A stretch of 64,000 nucleotides of DNA from Treponema sp. (GTDB lineage Bacteria > Spirochaetota > Spirochaetia > Treponematales > Breznakiellaceae): NCBI GenBank assembly GCA_009787835.1, contig WQSN01000007.1:1561-65560 (forward strand). Direction: 5' to 3'. The position numbers and the translations under genes were made by a program. Shown here piece after piece: positions 36,816 through 45,893 of this stretch (position 1 is the first letter of the stretch; the number at the start of each line of letters is the position of its first letter). Below the pieces are notes generated by a model. It saw nothing but the letters and a program-made list of their open reading frames with translations, searched no databases and was not told where the DNA came from.

Positions 36816-36928
36816 ACTTGTGTCCTGTTATATTCGGTTTCCATTATTACAATATGCGTTAAATCCTTATTATATAAGGATTTAACTTAACATTTCATTC
36901 CGTCATTTGAATATAACAGGACACAAGT
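36816..36928. mobile_element. 113-bp MITE-like element with 20-bp perfect terminal inverted repeats
   Basis: The ends are ACTTGTGTCCTGTTATATTC (36816-36835) and its exact reverse complement (36909-36928). The centre has a second, 12-bp palindrome (TTAAATCCTTAT / ATAAGGATTTAA, 36859-36885). It has no coding capacity. A shorter relative lies at 2835-2874. I see no clear target-site duplication, so the element type and transposase family remain unknown. It fills most of the gap after the Cys-rich gene. Confidence 0.72.
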
Positions 36929-37020
36929 TCGACAACCCGGTAAGTTGTCCCGCATTTTATATCTATGGAAATACACATTGAAATCATGGTAAATTATTTT
37001 AATTATAGGAGAATTATTTT

Positions 37021-40000
37021 ATGAGAAAAATCACAAGCTTAACATCAGCCGCGGCAAGGCGCATTATGTGCCTTTTGTTTATGATGGGTTTGGTATTTTC
37101 CGCTGCGTGGGCGCACGGTCCAGGGGAAGGCGGCGATATTGAAAAATCCGTTTCTATCGCGCAGTGGGATATTGACCCGGCCGGTGCCGGCGTTACGCGA
37201 TTGGGTTCAGGCAATCATGTGCTAAAGCTCAATGTCAGTATCACTCCGGAAAACGCCGCAGCGATTCTTGCAGGCGGCGGCGCGAAACTGGATATCCCGT
37301 TCATTGTCGCGCATAATTCTCAAAGGCGTATCGCGGTATGGACTGACCTTAGCGGAACCGCTGCGGAAATCGGTGATTATACTTTCGCAACTCCAGCGAA
37401 TTTTGACGCGGGTAAAGTCGTTTGGACAGACCCGGCCTTAATGACAGGCAGCGTTTCGGCAAGCGTAAAAATTCCAAAAGCGCTGCTTTACAATGAGGCC
37501 GCAGGAAAAGCCGCGTCAGAGATTTATCTGATTTTTATTACTGATAATAAAAATGACATGAGCACAGAAACCGGAAACAGGGGCGGCTCATCCAGAAACA
37601 ATGTAAATGGCGTCAATCTTGTTACGGAATTCAATATATTTGAAAAAATCGCGTTATCGGCGATTTATACTGTTCCCTGCCCAGGCGATGAAGAAATCAC
37701 CATTGGGAAATGGTCAATTAATCCTGATGATGCTAACGCGGCGCGCATTGGCTCTGGTAATCATGTACTCAGGCTGGGAGTGAATATAGCGCCTGACGGT
37801 ATTGAAGCGATTCTTTCAGGCGGCGGCGGGACATTGGATATTCCATTTATTGTTGCGCATAACTCTCAGAGGCGTATAGCGGTATGGACAGACCTTAGCG
37901 GAACCGCCGCGGAAATAGGCGATTATACTTTCGCAACCCCTGCGAATTTTGACGCGGGTAAAGTCGTTTGGACAGACCCGGCCTTAATGACAGGCAGCGT
38001 CGCGGCAAGTGTTAAAATTCCAAAAGCGCTGCTTTACAATGAAGCCGCGGGAAAAACCGCGTCCGCCATTTATATCATTTTCATCACTGATAATAAAAAT
38101 GATATGAGTACTGAAACAGGAAACAGGGGAGGTTCATCCAGGAACAATGTAAATGGAGTTAACCTGGTTACTGAATTCAATATATTTAAGGAAATAAAAC
38201 TTTCAGGATTTATTCCATGTAACTGTGAAGGCGGAAAGTGGCTGGAAGAGACCATCTTCACGCATATCAATCTTGCTCCTGGAGCTAATCCTTCACAAAT
38301 AGGTTTCTCATGGTTTACGCCGAAAGGTTACAGCAGAACTGCAGTGCTCCAGCTTGCGAAAGTATCGGAACTGGTTGACGGTCAAATGCCGGTAAATCCA
38401 AAGTCGTTCAATGCAGTAATCAGCGCCGGCACCAATCTTTATGATGTCAATAAAGTCACTGTTACCGGGCTTGAACCAGACACGGCTTATGCTTACCGCG
38501 TAGGCAATGGCGCAGAATGGAGCAGCAATGTTTTCACTTTTAATACGCAAAACCCGGATAATATATACAAAGTAATCGTATTTGGCGACCCGCAAGTTGG
38601 CTCTTCAACTGCCCTGTGGGAGAGTACAGTCAGAACAGCGGTCAGAAGCGCGCCTGACGCGGCATTTATAATCAGTGCGGGCGATCAGACAAACAGCAAC
38701 ACCTTAAATGAAATTGACGGTTATGTAATGCCGCCGCAGCTGCGCAGTTACCCTGTCATGGCAATTGTCGGCAACCATGATAATGATTTAAACTCCGCTT
38801 CAGAACCGGACAAGGTTGATGTAGGATATCTGGCCCTGCTTTATCAGTGGCCCAATGATGGAATGAAAGCGGGAAAACAGCTTGGCGGCTGGGATTACTA
38901 TTTCAGCTATGGCAATACACTGTACATTTCCATCAACTCAAACGAAAAAGACATTGAACAGCACAGGGCGTTTATGAGACAGGCTGTATCTTCGCATCCT
39001 GAAGCGGCATGGAAGGTCGCGGTCTTCCATCATGATCTTTACGGCACAGGCGATCATGCCGGAACCGGATACGGGGACGCGGCGCAGATGCAGGCGGACT
39101 GGTCTCCCTTTATCGACGGGTTCGGCATCGATGTTGCGTTTAACGGACATGATCACATTTACGCAAGATCAAAATTTATAAAGGGCGATGAGATTCGCAA
39201 GCTTCAGATGACTGCGGTTTTTGATCAGAATCTAAACCAGGCGAGTCCCGGCGCTGTTATCCTGCCTGACGGCGTACAGTACATAGCTCTTTCAACAGCC
39301 GGTGATAAGTTCTACGATCCTGAAGCTCAGGATTGGGTCGCGTATACTCCGGGCAGACTCGGTAATCCCGGCGCTTCTCCTGCCGTGCCGGATGTGCCGG
39401 AATATACGATCATGACCATCGACGGCATGAATTTAATTCTTGAAACATACCGTGTTGATACCAATAAGTTAACCGACAGCATCACATTGCGCAAAACAGC
39501 GTTGAGGGAAGATCTGGCGATTGCTGTTCCCGGAGCAAAAGCGATTGAACGCGGCGATATTCAGGAGCCGGGCTGGTCTCTTTTCCAGGGCGCGATTGCC
39601 GCGGCGGAAACGGTCCTTGCTTCAGGAACAGCGGATGTTCACAATACATTTGTCGCTCTGTATGAATCATACTTCGCCCTCAGAGTTCCAACGAACAAAG
39701 GGCCTCTTGGGAATTTAATAACGCAGGTCACAAATAAACTGTCCTCAGCGACAGAAGGAAAATGGGAAGGCCAATACCCCGCAGGATCAAAAGCTGAACT
39801 GAAAGCTGTTCTTGACACAGCTCTTCCAGTTTATGAAAAGAGGCTTGAAACGCAGCGAGCGACTGATGTGGCGTTTAACGCTTTAGATTCCGCGTTTAGG
39901 AATTTCCAGAGCATGGTAAGCAATATTCCCATCCCGTGGATATTCGTCCATAATGTCGCAGCGCAGGGCGTAACGACAGTCGATTTGGTTGACTGGATGG

Positions 40001-41286
40001 AAGACGGAAGAACTTATGTCATCGGCAATGAGACCAAATATTTCACGCATCACACAAAACAGGAATTCGCATCAGGCGGCTTCGGAGGTCCGCGCAGCGA
40101 GCCTGTTTTCGGTCCTGCCAACGGCAATGGAGGCCGCGGACATAACGGCGCGCATATTACAAAGACCCATATAGGCGAGTGGATTCGTTATGAATTAAAT
40201 GTAACGCAATCAGGATCATATAGAGTGAGGCTTGGAGCAGCCAATAAAACCAGCACCGCCCAGAAAATTCTGCTTAGGGATACAGATCAAAGGACATTGG
40301 CTGCGTTTAACGTACCCGCAAATAACCCGCTTCCTGCCGCCGGCTGGACAAGCGCTCTTATGGTGAACGCGGATAAAGAGATCTATCTGCCTGCCGGCAA
40401 TTATGTCATAGAGCTGTTCTTTGTAAATGACGGTTTGAATGTTAATACCAGAAATGATCTTTATCCTGACGGCGCGGATATTGATATACTTACCTTTGAG
40501 CGCACCGGCGCTGCGGCTGCGCCGGTAATAACAGCAGATCCGGCAGTTTATCGCCTGCCGATGCCTCCGCTAATCGCGGCGGGAGCGCCTATCCGTCAGC
40601 AGGGCTGGGGTACTCCAGGCAGCGTAATCGATCAGGATGAGGCCTCCGCGATTAACATGGGCGCGAACAGGGAAGGAATTCCTGTTGAAGTTTTCAAAGC
40701 TGCTACCCATCTTGTGCTTGAACTTGCGGCAAAAATAATCAACGCCAACTTCCAGATTCAAATTCAGTCTGATGTTGATATGGACTGGCTCCCGAATCAA
40801 TCTGAATTACATGGAGCGACATTGGATAAATACTGGGACGGTGAAAAGCTGATAATTCCATTGGAAGATCTGGCTGGTTATGAACGCTGGAAAAACATGG
40901 AATCAAGGGGAAGGTTGTTCGTCAGTTTCTACAATTACGGATGGAACGAGCTTAATGTTATGGGCGCATACTTCATTGTAGATCCCGCTAAATTGTCTTC
41001 TGTGTCTGCTCAGGCTGTAACAGTACCCGCAAATATAGCGTCCGCTCTTGACGCTGTAGTAATGCCTAACGGTCAGAGTCTCAATTGGCGTAACTCGGTT
41101 GTTGATCTGATGAAAGCGCTTGGTCTTAACAGCAGCCTAGCGGCGCGCATTCAGTTAGCCGCTAATTTAAAATACAGCGGCGCTGACGCTGATGGTTCCG
41201 CAGCGAAGAATACCTGGCTGCACGAAGAACTGATGAGGATTCTTGTTGCGAACGGAGGCAGACTACCGCCTGATATTCGTAATTAG
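37021..41286 (+). CDS. Large secreted metallophosphoesterase with duplicated N-terminal module and CBM6-like domain
   Basis: This 1421-residue protein has a cleavable signal (about 1-31, ending AWA). Residues 44-225 and 226-407 are a tandem duplication with a period of exactly 182 residues. Then come a Fn3-like purple-acid-phosphatase N-domain (about 412-505) and a calcineurin-type metallophosphoesterase (about 515-740) with ligands FGDPQ (Asp523), SAGDQ, GNHD (585-587), FHHD and GHDH (710-712). Two helical FIVAR-like segments (about 800-960), a CBM6-like beta sandwich (about 985-1165, 'GEWIRYELNV...GSYRVRLG') and an unassigned C-terminus follow. GGAGAA precedes the ATG. An extracellular phosphatase bound to glycan is inferred; the substrate is unknown. 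It stands alone between a MITE and a convergent gene. Confidence 0.88.
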   Translation: MRKITSLTSAAARRIMCLLFMMGLVFSAAWAHGPGEGGDIEKSVSIAQWDIDPAGAGVTRLGSGNHVLKLNVSITPENAAAILAGGGAKLDIPFIVAHNSQRRIAVWTDLSGTAAEIGDYTFATPANFDAGKVVWTDPALMTGSVSASVKIPKALLYNEAAGKAASEIYLIFITDNKNDMSTETGNRGGSSRNNVNGVNLVTEFNIFEKIALSAIYTVPCPGDEEITIGKWSINPDDANAARIGSGNHVLRLGVNIAPDGIEAILSGGGGTLDIPFIVAHNSQRRIAVWTDLSGTAAEIGDYTFATPANFDAGKVVWTDPALMTGSVAASVKIPKALLYNEAAGKTASAIYIIFITDNKNDMSTETGNRGGSSRNNVNGVNLVTEFNIFKEIKLSGFIPCNCEGGKWLEETIFTHINLAPGANPSQIGFSWFTPKGYSRTAVLQLAKVSELVDGQMPVNPKSFNAVISAGTNLYDVNKVTVTGLEPDTAYAYRVGNGAEWSSNVFTFNTQNPDNIYKVIVFGDPQVGSSTALWESTVRTAVRSAPDAAFIISAGDQTNSNTLNEIDGYVMPPQLRSYPVMAIVGNHDNDLNSASEPDKVDVGYLALLYQWPNDGMKAGKQLGGWDYYFSYGNTLYISINSNEKDIEQHRAFMRQAVSSHPEAAWKVAVFHHDLYGTGDHAGTGYGDAAQMQADWSPFIDGFGIDVAFNGHDHIYARSKFIKGDEIRKLQMTAVFDQNLNQASPGAVILPDGVQYIALSTAGDKFYDPEAQDWVAYTPGRLGNPGASPAVPDVPEYTIMTIDGMNLILETYRVDTNKLTDSITLRKTALREDLAIAVPGAKAIERGDIQEPGWSLFQGAIAAAETVLASGTADVHNTFVALYESYFALRVPTNKGPLGNLITQVTNKLSSATEGKWEGQYPAGSKAELKAVLDTALPVYEKRLETQRATDVAFNALDSAFRNFQSMVSNIPIPWIFVHNVAAQGVTTVDLVDWMEDGRTYVIGNETKYFTHHTKQEFASGGFGGPRSEPVFGPANGNGGRGHNGAHITKTHIGEWIRYELNVTQSGSYRVRLGAANKTSTAQKILLRDTDQRTLAAFNVPANNPLPAAGWTSALMVNADKEIYLPAGNYVIELFFVNDGLNVNTRNDLYPDGADIDILTFERTGAAAAPVITADPAVYRLPMPPLIAAGAPIRQQGWGTPGSVIDQDEASAINMGANREGIPVEVFKAATHLVLELAAKIINANFQIQIQSDVDMDWLPNQSELHGATLDKYWDGEKLIIPLEDLAGYERWKNMESRGRLFVSFYNYGWNELNVMGAYFIVDPAKLSSVSAQAVTVPANIASALDAVVMPNGQSLNWRNSVVDLMKALGLNSSLAARIQLAANLKYSGADADGSAAKNTWLHEELMRILVANGGRLPPDIRN

Positions 41287-41318
41287 GAAGAAAGAAAATT
41301 AACCACAAAGGTGAAAAA

Positions 41319-41365
41319 GGCGCACAAAGGAATGAATACTATGATTTTGCTTTCCTTCGTGCGCC
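41319..41365. terminator. Hairpin between convergent genes
   Basis: A 14-bp stem (GGCGCACAAAGGAA / TTCCTTCGTGCGCC, one mismatch) around a 19-base loop separates the large phosphoesterase from the convergent protease gene. It resembles the dispersed 'CTTCGTGC' type extragenic repeats of many bacteria. A bidirectional terminator role is likely. Confidence 0.6.
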
Positions 41366-41400
41366 TTCGTTATGCCTTCAGGTGAATTAATTTTATATCA

Positions 41401-42072
41401 CTATCTCTTGCGGGAAATTAAAACAAGTCGGATTAAATTTGCCATTGCTGTAAGAGCAGAAGCAACATAAGTTAACGCCGCGGCGCTTAAAACTTTTTTT
41501 ACTCCTTTAAGTTCTTCTTCTGTCAGCACATTGCATGAGCGAAGAATTTCTATGGCTCTGTTTGAAGCGTTAAATTCCACGGGCAGCGTTATTATGTAAA
41601 ACAGCACGGCGCCGCAAAATAGAATTATCCCGATATTAATTATGAGAGGGAAGGACAGAAAAATACCCGCCATCGCCATCCATGGCCCAAGCGATGAGCC
41701 GATATTCGCAACCGGCACAAGCGCGCTTCTGAGTCCAAGCGGTCCATAATGCACCGCATGCTGAATGGCATGGCCTGTTTCATGCGCTGCGACGCCGACT
41801 GCGGCGATTGACGATGACCCGAATACCGGCTCGGAAAGGCGCAGCATTTTTGTCGATGGCGCGTAATGATCCGTAAGCGAACCTTTTACCGGCTCGATTT
41901 TCACATCTTTAATTCTGTTTGCGTCCATTAAAAGGGCCGCGGCTCCCTGTCCCGTAATATGACGCGAGCAGGATATTTTTGAATATTTCGTAAAAGTAGA
42001 TTTTACCTTAAATTGCGCCCACATGGAAAGAAGAAGAGCCGGAACAACCAAAACTAAATAGTATAAATCCAT
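41401..42072 (-). CDS. Membrane zinc metallopeptidase, YugP-like
   Basis: This 223-residue protein has an N-terminal membrane helix, the zinc motif HETGH (His97, Glu98, His101) and two or three hydrophobic segments in the C-terminal half. The start 'MDLYYLVLVVPALLLSMWAQFKVKSTFTKYSK' and 'LTDHYAPSTKMLRLSEPVFGSSSIAAVGVAAHETGHA' match the YugP/neutral zinc metallopeptidase 2 family. The substrate is unknown. It follows ppk1 by 24 bp on the same strand with AGGGAG before the ATG. Confidence 0.9.
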   Translation of the reverse strand: MDLYYLVLVVPALLLSMWAQFKVKSTFTKYSKISCSRHITGQGAAALLMDANRIKDVKIEPVKGSLTDHYAPSTKMLRLSEPVFGSSSIAAVGVAAHETGHAIQHAVHYGPLGLRSALVPVANIGSSLGPWMAMAGIFLSFPLIINIGIILFCGAVLFYIITLPVEFNASNRAIEILRSCNVLTEEELKGVKKVLSAAALTYVASALTAMANLIRLVLISRKR

Positions 42073-42096
42073 ATAATTCTCCCTGTTAATATATTA

Positions 42097-44325
42097 TTAT
42101 GTCTGGACACTGCCAGTCGACGGGCTTCTGCGCACTGTGTATTCCATCTTTGCATGCCCTGCATTTTTTTTTGTTCTGGAAACGCGCGAAAGCGTCTCCT
42201 TTTGAACGCGAAACTCTTTTTCTCCCTTTGCAGGAACCAGATGCGTCCACTTTCCTGTATTGTCAAGTGATGACGCTTTGCAGTTGTCACGGAAATAATT
42301 GCACAGAATGACATACAGTTCCGCGCTGAGTTTTTCATCCTGAACGGGGAATAAAATTTCTACGCGTTTTTCCAGATTGCGCGGCATCCAGTCTGCGCTG
42401 GCAAGATAGATCTCTTCTGCGCCTCCGTTGGAAAAATAAAAAATGCGCGAATGTTCAAGATAGTGATCGATCACGCTGATTACCCGGATGTTATCTGAAA
42501 CTCCGCTCATACCCGGAATTAATGTGCATATACCGCGCACGCATAGCGATATTTTCACTCCGGCTTCTGAGGCAGCGTAAAGCGCCTTTATTATGTCAAC
42601 ATCTGTCAGGGAATTCATTTTCGCCATAATTTTCGCGGGGTATTTTTGCCTTGCCCTGTTCGCTTCTCTTTCAATAAGATCCAGAAATTTCCGCTTTAAT
42701 CTGACAGGCGCGATTGTCAGTTTCAGCATTGTCTGAACCGCGGAGTAACCTGTCAGCATGTTGAATATCAGGCTGGCGTCGTAGGCTATATCCTCACGGC
42801 AGGTAAAAAGGCACAGATCTTCGTAGATTTTGGCTGTTCTGTCATTGTAGTTCCCGGTAGAAAGGTGCACATAACGCTTTATAATATCGTTTTCGCGGCG
42901 CATTACCATGGAAATTTTTGAATGCACTTTCAGGCGTGAAAGACCGTGTACGACAATTACTCCGGCTTTTTCCAGCCTGTTTGCCCATGAAATGTTGCGC
43001 TCTTCGTCAAAACGCGCTTTCAGTTCCACAACTACCGTTACATGTTTGCCGTTCATCGCCGCCTGTTCCAGAGCGCGGACTACAGGAGAAAATGACGAGG
43101 AGCCGGACTGTAAAATTCCTGGAATTGCGCCGCCTGTTCTGTACAGCGCTGTCTTTATTGAAATAACCTGCGAGTCATTTGCAGCTTCCCTGAAAAAACG
43201 CACAACAGGATCAAATGACTGGTACGGTAAATGCAGCATTACATCGCCCTGGCTTATGCGATCCCATACAGGCGTTTCCTCATTGAAATCCGGCGATTTA
43301 TAGATTGTCCACGGTTTTTCCGTTAAATTTTCAAGACCGGCGACATTTGCGAGTTCCAGGAAATCGGAAGGATTGATGGGGCCGTTTACCTGATAAAGAT
43401 CATCATCTTCCAGCGAAAAACGCCGCGCAAGATCATCTCTGAGCCTGACGCTTCCGGGCGAATAAATCATCCTGATAACATCGGATCTTCCCCTGCCTTC
43501 CAGTACTTCTACCATTGCTTCAACAAAATCTTCGTCTCTCTGTTCATCAACAGAAAAGTCTGCGTCCCTGTTGATTTTAAATAACATGCTCTCCTTGATG
43601 CGGTAACCCGGAAAAAGATATGCGCCCCATGTAATTATCACATCCTCCAGCAAAACCAGCTGTAATTTATTGATTTTTTCAGGGGACGCTGTTTCCGCTG
43701 CCGCGCTGTCATCAGATGGCACCCAGATAATTCTGTTCAGCGCCGGAGGCAAAGGTATAATAACCTTTTGTTCCATCTGCCCGGAATCAGCAGAGACGTT
43801 TTCAGGTTCAAGGAGAAAGACGGCGTTCAGTGATCTGCTGTCTACAAATGGCAGCGGTTTATCGTCTTCAAACCGCAGGGGCGTTAAAACAGGATATATC
43901 TGTCTTACAAAATATGAGTCCAGAAAATCAAGCTGCGGTACAGAATAAGAATCGGGGTGAAGGATTGTAAGCCCGTTTTTTGCGAGTCCGGGAAAAATTT
44001 CTCTGCACATACATTTATACTGCCTGTCTATAATTGAATGCGCTTTTTCCGAGATTGCCTTTAGCTGCTGTGCGGGCGTTAAACCGCACGCGTCAATTGC
44101 AGCTCCGGCCTTGTCCGATTTGCTCATGCGTTTCAGAGCCGCGACTCTTACCATGAAAAATTCATCAAAGTTTGATGTTACAATTGATAAAAAACGGAAA
44201 CGCTCCAGCAGCGGCAGTTCTTCCTTTAAGCCTTCTTCCAGCACCCTTTCGTTAAAATCAACCCAGGAGAGATCGCGGCTCAGAAACGGCATGGAATTAA
44301 CATTAGTATCGCTGGCATCGCTCAT
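42097..44325 (-). CDS. ppk1: Polyphosphate kinase 1
   Basis: This 742-residue enzyme polymerises ATP gamma-phosphate into polyphosphate. It starts 'FLSRDLSWVDFNERVLEEGL' and contains the two catalytic histidines: His487 in 'KRYVHLSTGNYND' (autophosphorylated) and His625 in 'LEHSRIFYFSNGG'. 'VELKARFDEERNISWANRLEKAGV' is also typical. The length is slightly beyond that of E. coli Ppk, with a basic C-terminal tail. AAAGGAG precedes the ATG. It lies downstream of ppx by 31 bp, so synthesis and breakdown enzymes are linked. Confidence 0.96.
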   Translation of the reverse strand: MSDASDTNVNSMPFLSRDLSWVDFNERVLEEGLKEELPLLERFRFLSIVTSNFDEFFMVRVAALKRMSKSDKAGAAIDACGLTPAQQLKAISEKAHSIIDRQYKCMCREIFPGLAKNGLTILHPDSYSVPQLDFLDSYFVRQIYPVLTPLRFEDDKPLPFVDSRSLNAVFLLEPENVSADSGQMEQKVIIPLPPALNRIIWVPSDDSAAAETASPEKINKLQLVLLEDVIITWGAYLFPGYRIKESMLFKINRDADFSVDEQRDEDFVEAMVEVLEGRGRSDVIRMIYSPGSVRLRDDLARRFSLEDDDLYQVNGPINPSDFLELANVAGLENLTEKPWTIYKSPDFNEETPVWDRISQGDVMLHLPYQSFDPVVRFFREAANDSQVISIKTALYRTGGAIPGILQSGSSSFSPVVRALEQAAMNGKHVTVVVELKARFDEERNISWANRLEKAGVIVVHGLSRLKVHSKISMVMRRENDIIKRYVHLSTGNYNDRTAKIYEDLCLFTCREDIAYDASLIFNMLTGYSAVQTMLKLTIAPVRLKRKFLDLIEREANRARQKYPAKIMAKMNSLTDVDIIKALYAASEAGVKISLCVRGICTLIPGMSGVSDNIRVISVIDHYLEHSRIFYFSNGGAEEIYLASADWMPRNLEKRVEILFPVQDEKLSAELYVILCNYFRDNCKASSLDNTGKWTHLVPAKGEKEFRVQKETLSRVSRTKKNAGHAKMEYTVRRSPSTGSVQT

Positions 44326-44345
44326 TTTTCTCTCCTTTAAAAATT

Positions 44346-44365
44346 TTTAGTTTAGTTTAGTTTAG
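44346..44365. repeat. Short tandem repeat (TTTAG)x4
   Basis: Four copies of the pentanucleotide TTTAG span the stop codon of the ppx gene and the ppx-ppk1 gap. Changes in repeat number would alter the last residues of Ppx and the spacing to ppk1, but no promoter element is evident. Confidence 0.6.
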
Positions 44366-45889
44366 TATAACTTTATATCCAAACACATCCTGAAACATTT
44401 TCCCCTTTTCTTCTATGGTTGTTACCTCAGTGGAAAGATCATAGGCATTGGCTGTATGAAGCACTACTGTTTCAAGGCGGCGTTCAACAGTTATATTTTT
44501 TATTCGCTGTGAATGGCTGCTATCCAGAGAATCGGCGACTCTCAGAATGGATGCCATTTTAAGCACGAGGATTCTGTCTTCGCGCTGCAGTTTTATATAT
44601 TCTATATCGGCCTGTGAAGGCGGATTTCCCCTGTGATAGTTGATAACATTTCCGATTATGCCGAGTTCGTCCTGATGCAGGCCGAATACTTCCGAGTTTG
44701 TGACAATGTACTGTCCGTGTTTCTGATGATTGGATGTCTTGATAAATGTTCCGATGTCGTGCAGTATCGCCGCTGTTTCCAGCATTACACGGTGACGGCG
44801 GTTCATTCCGTGTTCCTTAACAAGCGCGTCAAAAATTGTCATGCACAGATTCGCGACATAGATTCCGTGAGATTCATCGAAGTGAAACCTGCGGCCCAGG
44901 CTTACCGCGGACGCGATTGTCTGCGTAAAGAATTCATCCTGAAGGGACGCGTCAACTCCTGAAGCCAAATCCGCGAGATAACCGTCGCGGAGAGTAACCT
45001 GCGGAACCACAATATTTTCCGTTCCCGTATTTTCCAGAAATAATTTTAACAGCATTAAACCGGGAATAATACCTTCAGCGTCAGCGTAAGGAATCCTGAA
45101 TTCCTGAACGCAGTCATCAACGGTGAAGTCGCGTACATTTTCCGTAAACGACATAAAATCGCCGCGCTCAATGATACGGCAGTCCTTGTTTAATTCTTTG
45201 CCAACACGCTCTGCTGCAAGCCGCATGTCAGTGCCGGCGGCTACCATGGTACGCACATGAGTCAGGTCCATATTTGCGGACAAAAGACTAAGTATGTTTT
45301 TTATATTTTCACTGAGATAACGCTCGTAAAATATATTAGCTCCCAGATTGTAACGCGAACGCTGTTCAATAATAATTGTTCCAAGCTTGAGGCTGTGTGC
45401 CGCTACCATCTGTCCGCGGCGCAGTAACATAATTTCTGTTGAACCGCCGCCGATCTCTATAATCATGGAGTTGGCGCGCCAGAATACGGGCAGATCCTGT
45501 TTAAGCGCGAAACGAACCGCCATATACATCAGTCTGTTTTCCTCGATTCCTTCAACTATATTCAGGTTAAAACCCGTTTCCAGTTTCACGCGATCTATGA
45601 AAACATCCCTGTTACGCGCGGCCCTGAGGGCGCTTGTGGCGATTACATGGATATTGTTATCTGAAATGCCCCATCCCGATAAAAGCTCACGGTAATTCTG
45701 AAGGACAGCCAGACACTCCAGCATTGATTCCCTTGAAAGGGAACCGGATGTAAATACATCGCGTCCCAAAACCGCCGGCATTACCGCGCGATCTACCACC
45801 TGCCACCCGCCGCTGGAATTAATTTCCGCCACATTAAGCCTTATTCCTGTTGAGCCGATTTCAATAATGGCGACAAGTGTTGTACTCAT
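44357..45889 (-). CDS. ppx: Exopolyphosphatase/pppGpp phosphohydrolase with HD domain
   Basis: This 510-residue Ppx/GppA protein has the ASKHA phosphatase core: 'AIIEIGSTGIRLNVAEI' (about 7-23), 'ATSALRAARNRD', 'IVEGIEENRLMYMAV' and 'SMIIEIGGGSTEIMLL'. A C-terminal HD domain includes 'ETAAILHDIGTFI' and 'SNHQKHGQYIV'. It may remove terminal phosphates of polyphosphate and/or act on pppGpp; sequence alone does not separate these. It begins 4 bp after the GH63/trehalase-like gene and precedes ppk1. The stop lies in a TTTAG repeat. Confidence 0.92.
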   Translation of the reverse strand: MSTTLVAIIEIGSTGIRLNVAEINSSGGWQVVDRAVMPAVLGRDVFTSGSLSRESMLECLAVLQNYRELLSGWGISDNNIHVIATSALRAARNRDVFIDRVKLETGFNLNIVEGIEENRLMYMAVRFALKQDLPVFWRANSMIIEIGGGSTEIMLLRRGQMVAAHSLKLGTIIIEQRSRYNLGANIFYERYLSENIKNILSLLSANMDLTHVRTMVAAGTDMRLAAERVGKELNKDCRIIERGDFMSFTENVRDFTVDDCVQEFRIPYADAEGIIPGLMLLKLFLENTGTENIVVPQVTLRDGYLADLASGVDASLQDEFFTQTIASAVSLGRRFHFDESHGIYVANLCMTIFDALVKEHGMNRRHRVMLETAAILHDIGTFIKTSNHQKHGQYIVTNSEVFGLHQDELGIIGNVINYHRGNPPSQADIEYIKLQREDRILVLKMASILRVADSLDSSHSQRIKNITVERRLETVVLHTANAYDLSTEVTTIEEKGKMFQDVFGYKVILN

Positions 45890-45893
45890 TTCA

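Noticed and set aside
44346-44365. Phase-variable switch at (TTTAG)x4
   Set aside because: The repeat lies at the end of ppx, where changes alter only the last residues; no promoter or start region is affected.
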